Source: RI-153 sp963752935
GTDB taxonomy: Bacteria > Chloroflexota > Anaerolineae > Caldilineales > Caldilineaceae
Direction of reading: 5' to 3'
DNA length: 64,000 nt
NCBI GenBank assembly: GCA_963752935.1
Contig: CAVWAL010000023.1
Location: 248,001 to 312,000 of the forward strand
Shown here: positions 55,969 through 64,000 of the stretch, one piece after another
Layout: every line of letters begins with the position of its first letter
How positions within the stretch are numbered: position 1 is the stretch's first letter
Notes under the pieces: model-generated
What the model was told of the DNA's origin: nothing
What the model saw: the letters and a program-made list of their open reading frames with translations, nothing else
The model's database searches: none
Program-made: the position numbers and the translations under genes

Positions 55969-56126
55969 GTCTTGTCCTTCTGAATGGAGCCACAAGAAAA
56001 ACATCACAAAGAAGGATCGGCTTCTTCATTTCAGTTTGTGGCTTATTCTGCTGTTGAAGCACCTGGGATATCAGAAAGCTCTGGGGGCAAGGTAAATAGG
56101 GCATGATCGAATCAGACCGGCGAACC

Positions 56127-56414
56127 CTATGTTGAGCGCTTGTAAAGGGCAGAGATGTCAATGTCTGTAATGGCGTTGACACCAGAGATCTCAGTGAAGT
56201 TCTCTTTGAGCAGACGTTGAATGCCCAGTTTCATCGTCAACAGACTGATGGGGCAATCAATACAAGCACCTAGCATCTTCACGTGAGCCACGCCTTTTTC
56301 GTCCACTTTTAGGATTTCGACGTCGCCGCCATCCATGTAGAGGGTAGGGCGGTAGCCGTCCAATACTTCTTGAATACGGTCGATCAAAGCGGATTCTTTA
56401 CTCACCAAGACCAT
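56127..56414 (-). CDS. NifU-like C-terminal domain protein (Nfu type Fe-S carrier)
   Basis: 95 aa. IDRIQEVLDGYRPTLYMDGGDVEILKVDEKGVAHVKMLGACIDCPISLLTMKLGIQRLLKE is the NifU/Nfu domain with its CxxC cluster ligand (ACIDC). Start uncertain: ATG 56414 has no clear ribosome binding site, and GTG 56405 is an alternative. It transfers Fe-S clusters to target proteins. Confidence 0.92.
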   Translation of the reverse strand: MVLVSKESALIDRIQEVLDGYRPTLYMDGGDVEILKVDEKGVAHVKMLGACIDCPISLLTMKLGIQRLLKENFTEISGVNAITDIDISALYKRST

Positions 56415-56491
56415 CCAAAGAAAAAGAGTGGATAAACACGGGCATCTGCAGGCACCTCATCAGGTATGCACAAGCGTGCGAAAATTGTCTT

Positions 56492-56891
56492 TCAATTCTC
56501 AAAGTCATGCTCGTCGATCAACTGACGCTGCTTATAATCGGCGCCAAGCTCGTGCCAGTAAAGCAGATCTGGATCGCCAAATTGCCAACAGAGATAGACT
56601 TCGCGGCCATGACGTCGAGTTAGAATATCAACCACACCTTGATCAATATCCTTCACCAGAATGCCCATGCGCAAGATGCCTTTTACCCCAGCCTCCAGCC
56701 GCAAAAAGTGGGCCAACATTTCACCGGCCGCCAGTGTACCGCCATTGCTCGGCAGCATGACTCAACGCAGGCCACACATCTGGCCGCAAGCGAAGAATTT
56801 CACGTCGAGCAGACTGCACATCCTCCATCAATGCCGCGAGCTGGGGAAGCAGTAACCGTGCCTCGTGCAGAGTATAATAACGAGCATTCAC
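56492..56891 (-). CDS. DUF2203 family protein, frameshifted
   Basis: Frame 1 from GTG 56891 gives NARYYTLHEARLLLPQLAAL and helical sequence to VWPALSHAA. An extra base near 56749 shifts the frame, and SNGGTLAAGEMLAHFLRL, KGILRMGILVKDIDQGVVDI, GREVYLCWQFGDPDLLYWHEL continue to TAA-type end at 56492. Repaired, it is 132 aa. The motif VKDIDQGVVDILTRRHGREVYLCW is diagnostic of DUF2203, whose function is unknown. It is usually overlooked here because the first half lies in another frame. Confidence 0.8.
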
Positions 56892-57007
56892 AGATCACCA
56901 CCCCACCAACCGAGATTTACTACCCATTGTCAAAACTGCGCCAAGAGGAAGGCGAGGGCCCGGTACACTGGAACCCTCGCCTCATAGTATCCAATCAGCA
57001 GTAAATT

Positions 57008-57400
57008 TTAGTGACCGCAGCTCTTGGGCATTTCTTCGCCGTCGTGGCTCTGCGTCGTACGGAAGCTGCTGCCACAGCCACAGGAACTGACAGCGTTCGG
57101 GTTGTCAATGTGGAACCCGCCGCCCATCAAGTTTTCGACATAGTCAATGTTAGCACCGCCAACGTAGAACAGGCTGGTGGCATCGACAACCACGCGCAGG
57201 CCGCCCGGCTGTTCATAGACTTCGTCGGATTCCGAAACATTCTCATCGAAGGTCATGCCGTACTGCATTCCGCCACAACCGCCGCCTTTGACGAAGACGC
57301 GCAGTGCATGGGTTTCTTTCATGCCCTTCTGTTCCATCAGGCCGCCCAATTTCTCGGCTGCATTGGGTGTTAGCGTGACGCCTTCCATTACCATCGTCAT
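57008..57400 (-). CDS. erpA: ErpA/HesB-type Fe-S insertion protein
   Basis: 130 aa. VTLTPNAAEKLGGLMEQKG, LRVFVKGGGCGGMQYGMTFD and NPNAVSSCGCGSSF give the three cluster Cys (C and CGC). A C-terminal extension of about 18 residues with a further Cys (MPKSCGH) is unusual. Start at ATG 57400 or the second ATG two codons on; GGAG lies upstream. A dyad 57 bases upstream may be an operator. Confidence 0.93.
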   Translation of the reverse strand: MTMVMEGVTLTPNAAEKLGGLMEQKGMKETHALRVFVKGGGCGGMQYGMTFDENVSESDEVYEQPGGLRVVVDATSLFYVGGANIDYVENLMGGGFHIDNPNAVSSCGCGSSFRTTQSHDGEEMPKSCGH

Positions 57401-57456
57401 AGTTTAGCTCTCTCCTTGACTGAACCGCTTGAATTGACAAAAACAAGGTTACTATT

Positions 57457-57473
57457 CAGGTGCATCGCACCTG
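57457..57473. promoter_or_regulatory. Candidate operator upstream of erpA
   Basis: CAGGTGC-ATC-GCACCTG, a perfect 7-bp dyad with 3-base centre. Related half-sites occur upstream of nifU (ACCT-CATC-AGGT, 56454-56465) and the rhodanese gene (GCACCTG near 56059). A site for the SufR-like regulator is possible but not shown. Confidence 0.4.
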
Positions 57474-57576
57474 ATGCCGAACAGTTACAAAAAATACGTC
57501 TTCACGCTACTTGTATAACGAGTACTTTAACAGGAAATTCGTGTTTCACAAAACAAATTTCCTACAGGCAGGTCAT

Positions 57577-58704
57577 TTAGCCGCCAATCTGGTTCATCGA
57601 CCGGTTCTCAGCGATGACGCCCGACGCCAGGCCATGTCCCCACGGCTTATGAAATGAACCTTCGCGCATTATCTCACGCATTTCGGTAAAGGACGCTCCA
57701 TTGCGCAAGGGCGTGAGTAGATCGACTTCATCTTCGCGCAACAGGCACAGCCGCAGTTTGCCATCCGCCGTCAACCGCACGCGTCCACAGCCCTGACAGA
57801 AAGGTTCTGTCACACTGCTGATGAAACCGAGCGTTCCTTGTGCCCCTGGAATACGGAAGGGGCGGCTGGGATCGACGAAATCATAGGTGGCTTCTTCTAG
57901 CGGCCCAAACACAGCTTCGACCATGTCGCGCATTTCGCGGAATGAAACAACGTTACTTTGCTGAAATTCCGTTACCTCGCCGAAAGGCATCATTTCAATA
58001 AAGCGCACTTCCCAATCGCGATCGAGGGTAAGTCTGGCCAGTTCCACCACATCGTCGTCATCATTAAAGTGCCGCGTGACAACGCAGTTAAGTTTGATGG
58101 GGCGCAGCCCAGCCGCTTCGGCAGCCTGCACCCCCCGCCACACATCGTCAATTTTGCCCCAGCGGGTAATACGATGAAACTTCTCAGCGTCTACTGTATC
58201 CAGACTGATATTGACACGGGTTAAGCCGGCCTCTGCCAGTGGAGCAGCCAACTCGTCGAGCAAAATGCCATTGGTGGTCATCGCCAGATCGGTGATACCC
58301 GGCGTAGCCGCAATCTCGCGTACCAGATCTACCACACCGGGGCGGATGGTCGGCTCACCGCCGGTTAAGCGGATCTTGTTCACGCCGAGGCTAGCACCTA
58401 CCCGTACGAGGTAAAGCAATTCCTCGTCGCTCATCAACTCGTGGCGAGGGCGGAACTTCATATGTTCGGGCATACAGTAGACACAGCGCAAGTTACAGGC
58501 GTCAGTCAAACTGATACGCATGTAATTGATGCGCCGCCCATAACTATCATGCATCGGCTCGACAACATACCCTGGAGCCTGGGCAATCTGCACGTTGCCC
58601 CAATCCGTGTGATATTCCTGCATTGGTGACAGAGCAATCTGTCCACCGGTTTCGCCGGACGCCGTTACCGGTGCATTGGGCGTACTACGCAATATCGTGG
58701 GCAT
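57577..58704 (-). CDS. moaA: GTP 3',8-cyclase (molybdenum cofactor step 1)
   Basis: 375 aa, with about 40 residues more than usual at the N-terminus. INYMRISLTDACNLRCVYCMPE has CxxxCxxC; LVRVGASLGVNKIRLTGGEPTIRPG, TTNGILLDE, RVNISLDTVDAEKFHRITRWG follow. The second cluster ligands are FCQGCGRVRLTADGKLRLCL (CxxC-x13-C), and the essential Gly-Gly end is present (MNQIGG). Its ATG directly follows the stop of the SufR-like gene (TAGATG), so the two are coupled; no other moa gene was seen. Confidence 0.95.
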   Translation of the reverse strand: MPTILRSTPNAPVTASGETGGQIALSPMQEYHTDWGNVQIAQAPGYVVEPMHDSYGRRINYMRISLTDACNLRCVYCMPEHMKFRPRHELMSDEELLYLVRVGASLGVNKIRLTGGEPTIRPGVVDLVREIAATPGITDLAMTTNGILLDELAAPLAEAGLTRVNISLDTVDAEKFHRITRWGKIDDVWRGVQAAEAAGLRPIKLNCVVTRHFNDDDDVVELARLTLDRDWEVRFIEMMPFGEVTEFQQSNVVSFREMRDMVEAVFGPLEEATYDFVDPSRPFRIPGAQGTLGFISSVTEPFCQGCGRVRLTADGKLRLCLLREDEVDLLTPLRNGASFTEMREIMREGSFHKPWGHGLASGVIAENRSMNQIGG

Positions 58705-59517
58705 CTAGGTTTGTCCGATCAATGGAATTTCAACAGTCGAAACAGAGGCTTCAGTGGCTTGATCACTCACTTGAAACCGATAGGTACAGCAGTGACCATC
58801 TTCTGCCAACGAATCCAGTCGACAACAAGAACGGCCTACCAGTTCACGCATCAACGACAAGTCCATCTGACATAGTTCACGATGCTCGCCAGAGACACCG
58901 GCATAAGGACAGTTAAACGTATGCAGCAGGTAGCTTTTGCGATCCGCAGAAAGGGCATCCTCTTGCATGGTATATAACGACGACAATTCACCTTCGCGCG
59001 GCGGCTCTTGTTCCCAACGGGCCAGATACCCGCGCTCATTCAAGAAGTCCGCCACCCGATCCAACCGTACTTCCAAATCAATCTCGTCGAGTTCTTCGTC
59101 CTCTAAGAAAGATTGTGACATCTCTTGCGCCAGGGCACAAAAGGCGGCTTCTACCTGCTCGGGATTCAGCGCCTTCTTCAATTGAGTAATGAGACCCGCC
59201 GTCAGCGGCGCGAAGTTATCGGGAAAAAAGTCGTTCGCCTCTTTGGTCAACGAGTACAACTGTTTCGGGCGCCCTACATTGCCCTCACGGCGTACTTTGC
59301 TCACCTGAATCAGGTTATCACCCTGCAAAATATCGAGGTGATAGCGCACGGAAACCGGCGCCATATCCAAATGACGCGCCAATTCACCGACTGTCGCACT
59401 CCTGCGTCGTTTCAAAATTTCTAGGACGCGCCTTCGGACGGTTTGCACGAACGTTTCTACCAATCTGTCTTCGTCTAGAGAAGCGCCATTTGTGGAGATC
59501 GCCACTCCCGAGATCAT
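58705..59517 (-). CDS. SufR-like Fe-S-sensing transcriptional regulator
   Basis: 270 aa from ATG 59517 (AGGAAA just upstream; 59574 would add 19 residues). The N-terminal winged helix at about 18-100 reads RRRVLEILKRRRSATVGELARHLDMAPVSVRYHLDILQGDNLI. The C-terminal Cys set reads HTFNCPYAGVSGEHRELCQMDL ... RSCCRLDSLAEDGHCCTY, the SufR pattern of cluster-binding cysteines, with an additional Cys pair. It is predicted to repress Fe-S genes when its cluster is intact; the moaA gene immediately downstream and erpA/nifU nearby are likely targets. Confidence 0.85.
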   Translation of the reverse strand: MISGVAISTNGASLDEDRLVETFVQTVRRRVLEILKRRRSATVGELARHLDMAPVSVRYHLDILQGDNLIQVSKVRREGNVGRPKQLYSLTKEANDFFPDNFAPLTAGLITQLKKALNPEQVEAAFCALAQEMSQSFLEDEELDEIDLEVRLDRVADFLNERGYLARWEQEPPREGELSSLYTMQEDALSADRKSYLLHTFNCPYAGVSGEHRELCQMDLSLMRELVGRSCCRLDSLAEDGHCCTYRFQVSDQATEASVSTVEIPLIGQT

Positions 59518-59589
59518 GTTTCCTGCCCTGTAAATCGTAGGCGCAGTATAACACGGATGTTCCTTCAATGTCAATTATTATGAAAAGCA

Positions 59590-60783
59590 CTATAAAAATA
59601 AGTGGGGGCCGCGCTTCCCCAATGTCACCTTTCCCAACGTGCGCGGACCAACGGCGCCGGTGCAAGACGGAACATTGGCCGGGCGATCGTGGATCGTCAG
59701 CCATGCCATCAGCGCAAAGGCGAGTGCCTCTTTGGCGTCATCTTCGATGGCGATTTCAGCCAGATCAGCATGACGCAGAACCGGCACACAACGCCCCAAT
59801 CTCTCTTCCAGTTGGGCAGATAGGCGCGCCATCAGCACAGGATTGCGACCACCGCCGCCACCCACCACCGTCTGCACAATTTGGCCCGGGGCAAAATGGA
59901 GGTAGGCATCGGCTATCGATGCAGCCGTCAACTCGGTGAGGGTAGCGATGAAATCCACAGCGACACAGCCTAGGGCTTGAGCTTCTCCCCACCATTGTTC
60001 GACCAGGGCGCGTGTAAAAAGCTCACGGCCGGTGGATTTGGGTGGCAGTTGCCGAAAATAGGCGAGATCGAGCCACCGATCCAACAAGGTAGGCGAAACC
60101 GTGCCTGCCGTCGCCAGTTGACCGTCGAGATCACAGCGCAGTTGCCCGTCACTGATCGCCGCCGCAGCCCAGTCGATCAGGACATTACCTGGCCCGGTAT
60201 CGAAGGCCAGTGGTTGGGCGTCGAGTGAACGGGGCGGCAAAAAGGTGACGTTGCCGATGCCGCCAATGTTCTGAACTGCCCGCCAACCGCCAAGCTCGTC
60301 AGCAGGGCGCAACAGCAACCAATCGAAGATTGGGACAAGGGGCGCACCCTGTCCACCCGCAGCCACATCCGCGACACGGAAATCGGCGACGGTGGTGATG
60401 CCCGTCCGCTCTGCGATTACAGCCGCCTCGCCTATCTGCAGTGTACTGCTCACATGGCCCGATGCGTCCACATCATGCCAAATGGTCTGCCCATGTGATC
60501 CGATGAGATCGACTTGTTCCGGTGCAAGGCCGGCGGCATCGATCACGGCCAAGGCGGCGCGCGCGAAGCCTTCGCCCAACACAAAATTGGCGCGGCAGAG
60601 CGTTTGCACCGTGGCCTTTTGCTCGAACAACTCAAAGATCAAGGAACGTTCCTCTGCACGCCAATCCACCGAGACAGATCGACGTTGGCGCAGACGAAGC
60701 TGACCGTCGATCTCGTCGATCTCGGCCAGCACAGCGTCGATTGCGTCGGCCGACGTGCCGCTCATTAAGCCGATAACCAGCAT
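59590..60783 (-). CDS. anmK: Anhydro-N-acetylmuramic acid kinase
   Basis: 397 aa from ATG 60783 (GGAAG at 4 bases). Phosphorylates 1,6-anhydroMurNAc to MurNAc-6-phosphate in cell-wall recycling. MLVIGLMSGTSADAIDAVLAE (1-21), LIGSHGQTIWH, DFRVADVAAGGQGAPLVP, NIGGIGNVTFLP, FDTGPGNVLIDWA and VVGGGGGRNPVLM are the family signatures of the ASKHA fold. It is followed after 72 bases by the SufR-like gene. Confidence 0.95.
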   Translation of the reverse strand: MLVIGLMSGTSADAIDAVLAEIDEIDGQLRLRQRRSVSVDWRAEERSLIFELFEQKATVQTLCRANFVLGEGFARAALAVIDAAGLAPEQVDLIGSHGQTIWHDVDASGHVSSTLQIGEAAVIAERTGITTVADFRVADVAAGGQGAPLVPIFDWLLLRPADELGGWRAVQNIGGIGNVTFLPPRSLDAQPLAFDTGPGNVLIDWAAAAISDGQLRCDLDGQLATAGTVSPTLLDRWLDLAYFRQLPPKSTGRELFTRALVEQWWGEAQALGCVAVDFIATLTELTAASIADAYLHFAPGQIVQTVVGGGGGRNPVLMARLSAQLEERLGRCVPVLRHADLAEIAIEDDAKEALAFALMAWLTIHDRPANVPSCTGAVGPRTLGKVTLGKRGPHLFL

Positions 60784-60798
60784 GGGGCTTCCTTTCTG

Positions 60799-60997
60799 GT
60801 TCAAGTTGCCCAAAGCGTCACCCGGAAAGCTCGGTAAATGCCGGTTTGGATCTCGTGGCTCAAGAAATTGCACACGGCATACTGGGATGTGCCCAAGCAT
60901 TGGTGGTTCAACTTGCCCAAAGCGTCATGCCTGAGAGCCGGCCAACATGCCACTGGTTCGGAGCTCTTGACTCAAGTAAATTGCACACGGCATACTG
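60799..60997. repeat. Tandem imperfect ~90-bp repeat between anmK and the ABC operon
   Basis: Copies at 60799-60884 and 60906-60997, both starting GTTCAA(G/C)TTGCCCAAAGCG and ending ATTGCACACGGCATACTG with a more diverged centre. Placed in the anmK upstream region, so a regulatory duplication is possible. Confidence 0.75.
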
Positions 60998-61004
60998 AAC
61001 ACAA

Positions 61005-61033
61005 TTGCTAAACCGGTAAATCCAAAGTACAAT
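61005..61033 (+). promoter_or_regulatory. Promoter of the ABC importer operon
   Basis: TTGCTA, 17-base spacer, TACAAT. This leaves a leader of about 230 bases before ATG 61271. The leader contains a weak ACTCTC/GAGAGT hairpin (61136-61156) and no recognised riboswitch. Confidence 0.6.
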
Positions 61034-61270
61034 TTAGGAGGATTATATCTTTGGCTCCATCTGATCACGAATCACACCTTTCCTGGTTGTCGGTTTCGTT
61101 TTTCTCAACACCTACACGTTTACCCGTTCTGAAAGACTCTCTCTCCCCTTGAGAGTACTGCAGTTAGCTCTGATTGCTCTGTTTTTTCAGGCCAACCCAT
61201 CCCAACCTCTATTCGTCGAAGACCTGATACTCTTTCATCACCATCACCTCAACTCTAAGGAGAAAACAGG

Positions 61271-62884
61271 ATGAATCGTGTACCGTTAGGCATGACCAAG
61301 TTTCGGATTGGTGTTTCCCGTTTGTGGCTTGTGGCGGCTCTCACTCTGTTGCTCTCGTTGCTGTTGACCGCCTGTGCGCCGGCTGCGCCATCAACCGAGT
61401 CGGGCGCGGCGACTAGCAGCGACACGGTGAGCGAAGAAGGTCCTTCCGGCAGCCTGACCCTGGCACTCGGCTTCGACCTGCAAAGCCTTGACCCGATTCA
61501 GACCTACGCGCTCAACAATGGTCGCTGGCAGAAGAATGTCTTTGGATATCTGATTCAACGCGACGAGGAAATGAACATTGTAGAAGGTGGCGGCCTGGCC
61601 ACCAGTTGGGAACAAGTCGACGATCTGAACTTCATCTTCACTCTACGCCAAGGGGTGAAGTTCCACAATGGTGAGGATTTTAACGCCGACGCCGTGGTCT
61701 TTACCTTTGATCGGCTGCTTGATGAGTCAAAAGCCTCGCCGCAGCGCTTTAACTACACGGCGATTGAGCGCTTCGAGAAGATTGACGATTACACAGTGCG
61801 CATGGTGATGAACGCCGTCGACCCCGTGATCATCTCCAAACTGTCCGGCTATGGCGCGGCGATTGTGCCCCCCGGCTTTGTACAGGAACAGGGCGATGAG
61901 TACGTTGGGTCTACGAGCATTCCCGGTACAGGCCCCTATCAGATCGTGGAATACAAGCGCGACAACAGCCTGACCCTGGAAGCCTTCGACGGCTTTTGGG
62001 GCGAAGCGCCCAAGATCAAGACCGTCACCTATCGGATCATCCCTGATGATGCGACCCGTCTGGCCGAGTTCCTCAGCGGCGGCGTTGATGTGCTCACGCT
62101 GACGCCGGCGCAGGCGCAAGCCGTCGAAGGACAACCCGGGCTACAGGTGATCTCAGTCGGCGTGCCCACTGTAAACGGTCTGCGTCTGGATGCGAGCAAG
62201 GCCCCCACCGACAACCCGAAAGTGCGCGAAGCGATCGCCTATGGCATCGATACGCAGCTAATCATCGACACCATCCTCAACGGCAACGGCGTGCCTATGC
62301 CCGTCTGGCAGAGCCCGTACAGCTTCGGTTTCGATCCGGAAATGCAGCCCTACGCCCACGATCCGGAACGGGCCGCTGCCGCATTGGCAGAGTCCGGCGT
62401 CGAGAACCCCACCTTGATCTACGATGTCATCGGTGATGATACACAGGCGAAAGAGATCGCCAATACGGTCAAAGCCATGCTAGAGCCACTCGGCTTTACG
62501 GTTGAGATCACTCAGAAAGAGCGTGCAACCTACTTCGACGATTACCGTGCAGGGTTGCTCGGCAACGTGGTGCCGTTTGGCTGGGGCGGCTGGACGCTCG
62601 ACGCCGACAACACCTACTATTCCATGTACTACACAGGCGAGTCGTACAACCCCAGCTACTCGAACCCTGAGCTAGATGCCATCCTGGATGAACAGCGCTC
62701 AATCGTCGACCGCGACCGTCGCCAGGAATTGCTCTCCCAGGCCAACGAGATCATCTACAATGATTATGTTGACGCCATGCTCATCCAGAGTGAGTATCTA
62801 TGGGGCGTCAACGACCGGGTCAAAGATCTGCCGCTGCCCGCCGATGAACGGCTGTGGTTGGCTCCGGCTTCGGTGACCGAATAA
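61271..62884 (+). CDS. ABC transporter substrate-binding lipoprotein (family 5, peptide type)
   Basis: 537 aa, ATG after AAGGAG. Lipoprotein signal with lipobox LLTAC, Cys35 lipidated, then a Ser/Ala/Thr spacer. SBP_bac_5 features: LTLALGFDLQSLDP, LATSWEQVDDLNFIFTLRQGVKFHNGEDFNADAVVFTFDRLLD, SIPGTGPYQIVEYKRDNSLTLEAFDGFWG, VREAIAYGIDTQLI. Binds oligopeptides or related compounds outside the membrane. The anmK gene upstream (divergent) makes muropeptides an attractive ligand; that is inference. Confidence 0.93.
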   Translation: MNRVPLGMTKFRIGVSRLWLVAALTLLLSLLLTACAPAAPSTESGAATSSDTVSEEGPSGSLTLALGFDLQSLDPIQTYALNNGRWQKNVFGYLIQRDEEMNIVEGGGLATSWEQVDDLNFIFTLRQGVKFHNGEDFNADAVVFTFDRLLDESKASPQRFNYTAIERFEKIDDYTVRMVMNAVDPVIISKLSGYGAAIVPPGFVQEQGDEYVGSTSIPGTGPYQIVEYKRDNSLTLEAFDGFWGEAPKIKTVTYRIIPDDATRLAEFLSGGVDVLTLTPAQAQAVEGQPGLQVISVGVPTVNGLRLDASKAPTDNPKVREAIAYGIDTQLIIDTILNGNGVPMPVWQSPYSFGFDPEMQPYAHDPERAAAALAESGVENPTLIYDVIGDDTQAKEIANTVKAMLEPLGFTVEITQKERATYFDDYRAGLLGNVVPFGWGGWTLDADNTYYSMYYTGESYNPSYSNPELDAILDEQRSIVDRDRRQELLSQANEIIYNDYVDAMLIQSEYLWGVNDRVKDLPLPADERLWLAPASVTE

Positions 62885-62899
62885 CCTCCTTCAGAGTAG

Positions 62900-62938
62900 A
62901 GAGTAGAGATCCTGGGCTGCCGGGATCTCTACTCTTTT
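62900..62938 (+). terminator. Intra-operon attenuator/terminator
   Basis: AGAGTAGAGATCC / GGATCTCTACTCT, 13 bp, 10-base loop, followed by TTT. It lies between the binding-protein and permease genes, a common arrangement that keeps the binding protein in excess. Confidence 0.8.
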
Positions 62939-62965
62939 CACTCAATTCCCGATAAGCTGGCCGGT

Positions 62966-63886
62966 ATGATCTCCTATCTCATACAGCGTCTTTTCCACTC
63001 GATTTTCGTCTTGCTCGGCATCAGCATGATCGTCTTTGTGACCGTGCGCTTGACGGGTGATCCCATTGCCATGATGTTGCAAGAAGGGAATCCGTCTCAA
63101 GAAGATATTGCCGAGATGCGCCGACTGCTCGATCTGGACAAGCCGCTGCCCATTCAATACGTCAATTTCGTCGTCAAAGCCGTACAGGGCGATTTTGGCA
63201 ACAGCTTCCGCTATGGCATGCCCGCGCTTGAACTGGTGCTAGAGCGAATGCCGGCGACGATCAGACTGACCCTTGCCTCGATGGCCGTGGCGTTGCTGTT
63301 GGCCTTCCCGCTGGGGATTGTCAGTGCCGTGCGGCGGGGTGGATTCGTCGACTTCGGCGTCCGTGTGATCAGCCTGATCGGCATCTCGATGCCGAACTTC
63401 TGGCTGGGCATCATCTTGATCATCATCTTTGGGGTACAGCTCCGTTGGTTGCCAGTTTCGGGCAGTGATTCGTGGCGCCATTTGATCATGCCCTCGATTG
63501 CGCTGGGCGCCGCCCTTTCGGGTTCATTGACACGCTTGCTACGGTCTAGCCTGTTGGATGTACTGGGCGAGGATTACATTCGTACGGCTCGCGCCAAAGG
63601 GCTCAATGCCCGCGCCGTGCTGACCCTGCACGCTCTGCGCAATGCGCTAATCCCGGTGATGACCATTATTGGGCTACAGTTTGGTCTGCTGCTGGGCGGG
63701 GCGGTGATCATCGAAAACGTCTTTTCGTGGCCTGGGGTAGGGCGGCTGGTGGTCAACTCGATTGGGGTGCGCGATTACCCGGTGGTCCAGGCATCGGTTC
63801 TGCTGTTGGCACTCATTCTGTTGATGGTCAACCTGCTCGTGGATCTACTCTATACCGTCGTTGATCCGCGTGTTACGCTCAAGTAG
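62966..63886 (+). CDS. ABC transporter permease (DppB/OppB type)
   Basis: 306 aa, six membrane helices. The N-terminal helix LIQRLFHSIFVLLGISMIVFVTVRLTGDP is typical of DppB; DLDKPLPIQYVNFVVKAVQGDFGNSFRYGMP; the EAA loop reads LLDVLGEDYIRTARAKGLNARAVLTLHALRNALIPVMT. Forms the channel with the next gene's product. The ribosome binding site is weak, consistent with coupling to the upstream transcript. Confidence 0.95.
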   Translation: MISYLIQRLFHSIFVLLGISMIVFVTVRLTGDPIAMMLQEGNPSQEDIAEMRRLLDLDKPLPIQYVNFVVKAVQGDFGNSFRYGMPALELVLERMPATIRLTLASMAVALLLAFPLGIVSAVRRGGFVDFGVRVISLIGISMPNFWLGIILIIIFGVQLRWLPVSGSDSWRHLIMPSIALGAALSGSLTRLLRSSLLDVLGEDYIRTARAKGLNARAVLTLHALRNALIPVMTIIGLQFGLLLGGAVIIENVFSWPGVGRLVVNSIGVRDYPVVQASVLLLALILLMVNLLVDLLYTVVDPRVTLK

Positions 63887-63897
63887 ATAAGCCGACT

Positions 63898-64000
63898 ATG
63901 ACACAAACTTCTCGTAGTACCGCGACCAATCCCCCTTCTCTGGCGGGCGAATTGCGGGCGCCTAAGCTCCCCGATAGCGATCGGCGACGGCGCTGGATGC
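63898..64000 (+). CDS. ABC transporter permease, N-terminus (DppC/OppC type, partial)
   Basis: ATG 63898, 11 bases after the DppB stop, open to the window end (34 residues: MTQTSRSTATNPPSLAGEL ... DRRRRWM). A polar N-terminus rich in Ser and Arg before the first helix fits DppC. The assignment rests mainly on operon position. Confidence 0.65.
   Translation, partial: MTQTSRSTATNPPSLAGELRAPKLPDSDRRRRWM

Noticed and set aside
61051..61152. 33-codon TTG-started frame after AGGAGG upstream of the ABC binding protein
   Set aside because: The AGGAGG would overlap the predicted transcription start (about 61040), so it would not be on the message; composition unremarkable.

Overview
The window looks like chromosomal DNA of a filamentous, GC-rich Chloroflexota, most likely an Anaerolineae/Caldilinea-type organism. 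This rests on gene content: large secreted proteins ending in a hydrophobic-Leu/Phe-Pro tail, cohesin and dockerin modules in one chain, Ycf45/R3H ATPases, many B12-type radical SAM enzymes and a SufR-like regulator. No rRNA, tRNA, CRISPR array, phage or transposase was seen. No database could be searched, so the taxonomy is inference.

Layout. 1-4.3 kb: the tail of an unknown gene and two convergent secreted proteins (SdrD-like B repeats; beta-helix). 4.9-19 kb: a surface-sugar island. rfbF, an SDR epimerase, an RfbC homologue and an SAF-domain oxidoreductase are interrupted by about 9.5 kb of surface-protein genes. Those genes share a 1351-bp near-identical cohesin/dockerin module and three copies of an unrecognised N-terminal domain, and this part shows clear duplication scars. 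19-23 kb: a uronate-type catabolic cluster on the minus strand (uxaC, TIM-barrel isomerase, frameshifted SDR, YdjM-like membrane protein). 23-32 kb: a zinc-ribbon protein, DoxX, a NarL-type two-component pair, an R3H/AAA ATPase, a GNAT-like protein and a frameshifted CAP-LysM protein. 32-40.5 kb: one long minus-strand run, chorismate mutase > glycosyltransferase > two Wzz proteins > CpsD-like ATPase > rfbA > unknown > rfbB > GNAT > K+ channel, which builds and exports an exopolysaccharide. 40.9-44.7 kb: two acyl-CoA dehydrogenases, a HAD phosphatase and a GNAT.

44.9-55.4 kb holds five radical SAM proteins. Four of them form an apparent operon that ends with a translationally coupled pair of small proteins (68 and 111 aa). 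This is the best candidate for an undescribed pathway. 55.6-59.5 kb is an Fe-S island (rhodanese, NifU-like, DUF2203, ErpA, MoaA, SufR-like regulator). 59.6-64 kb has anmK divergent from a family-5 ABC importer, which suggests muropeptide or peptide uptake and recycling.

Four genes (SDR, CAP-LysM, one radical SAM, DUF2203) are each broken by a single-base indel in a GC-rich run while both halves remain well conserved. Assembly or sequencing indels are therefore as likely as true pseudogenes.
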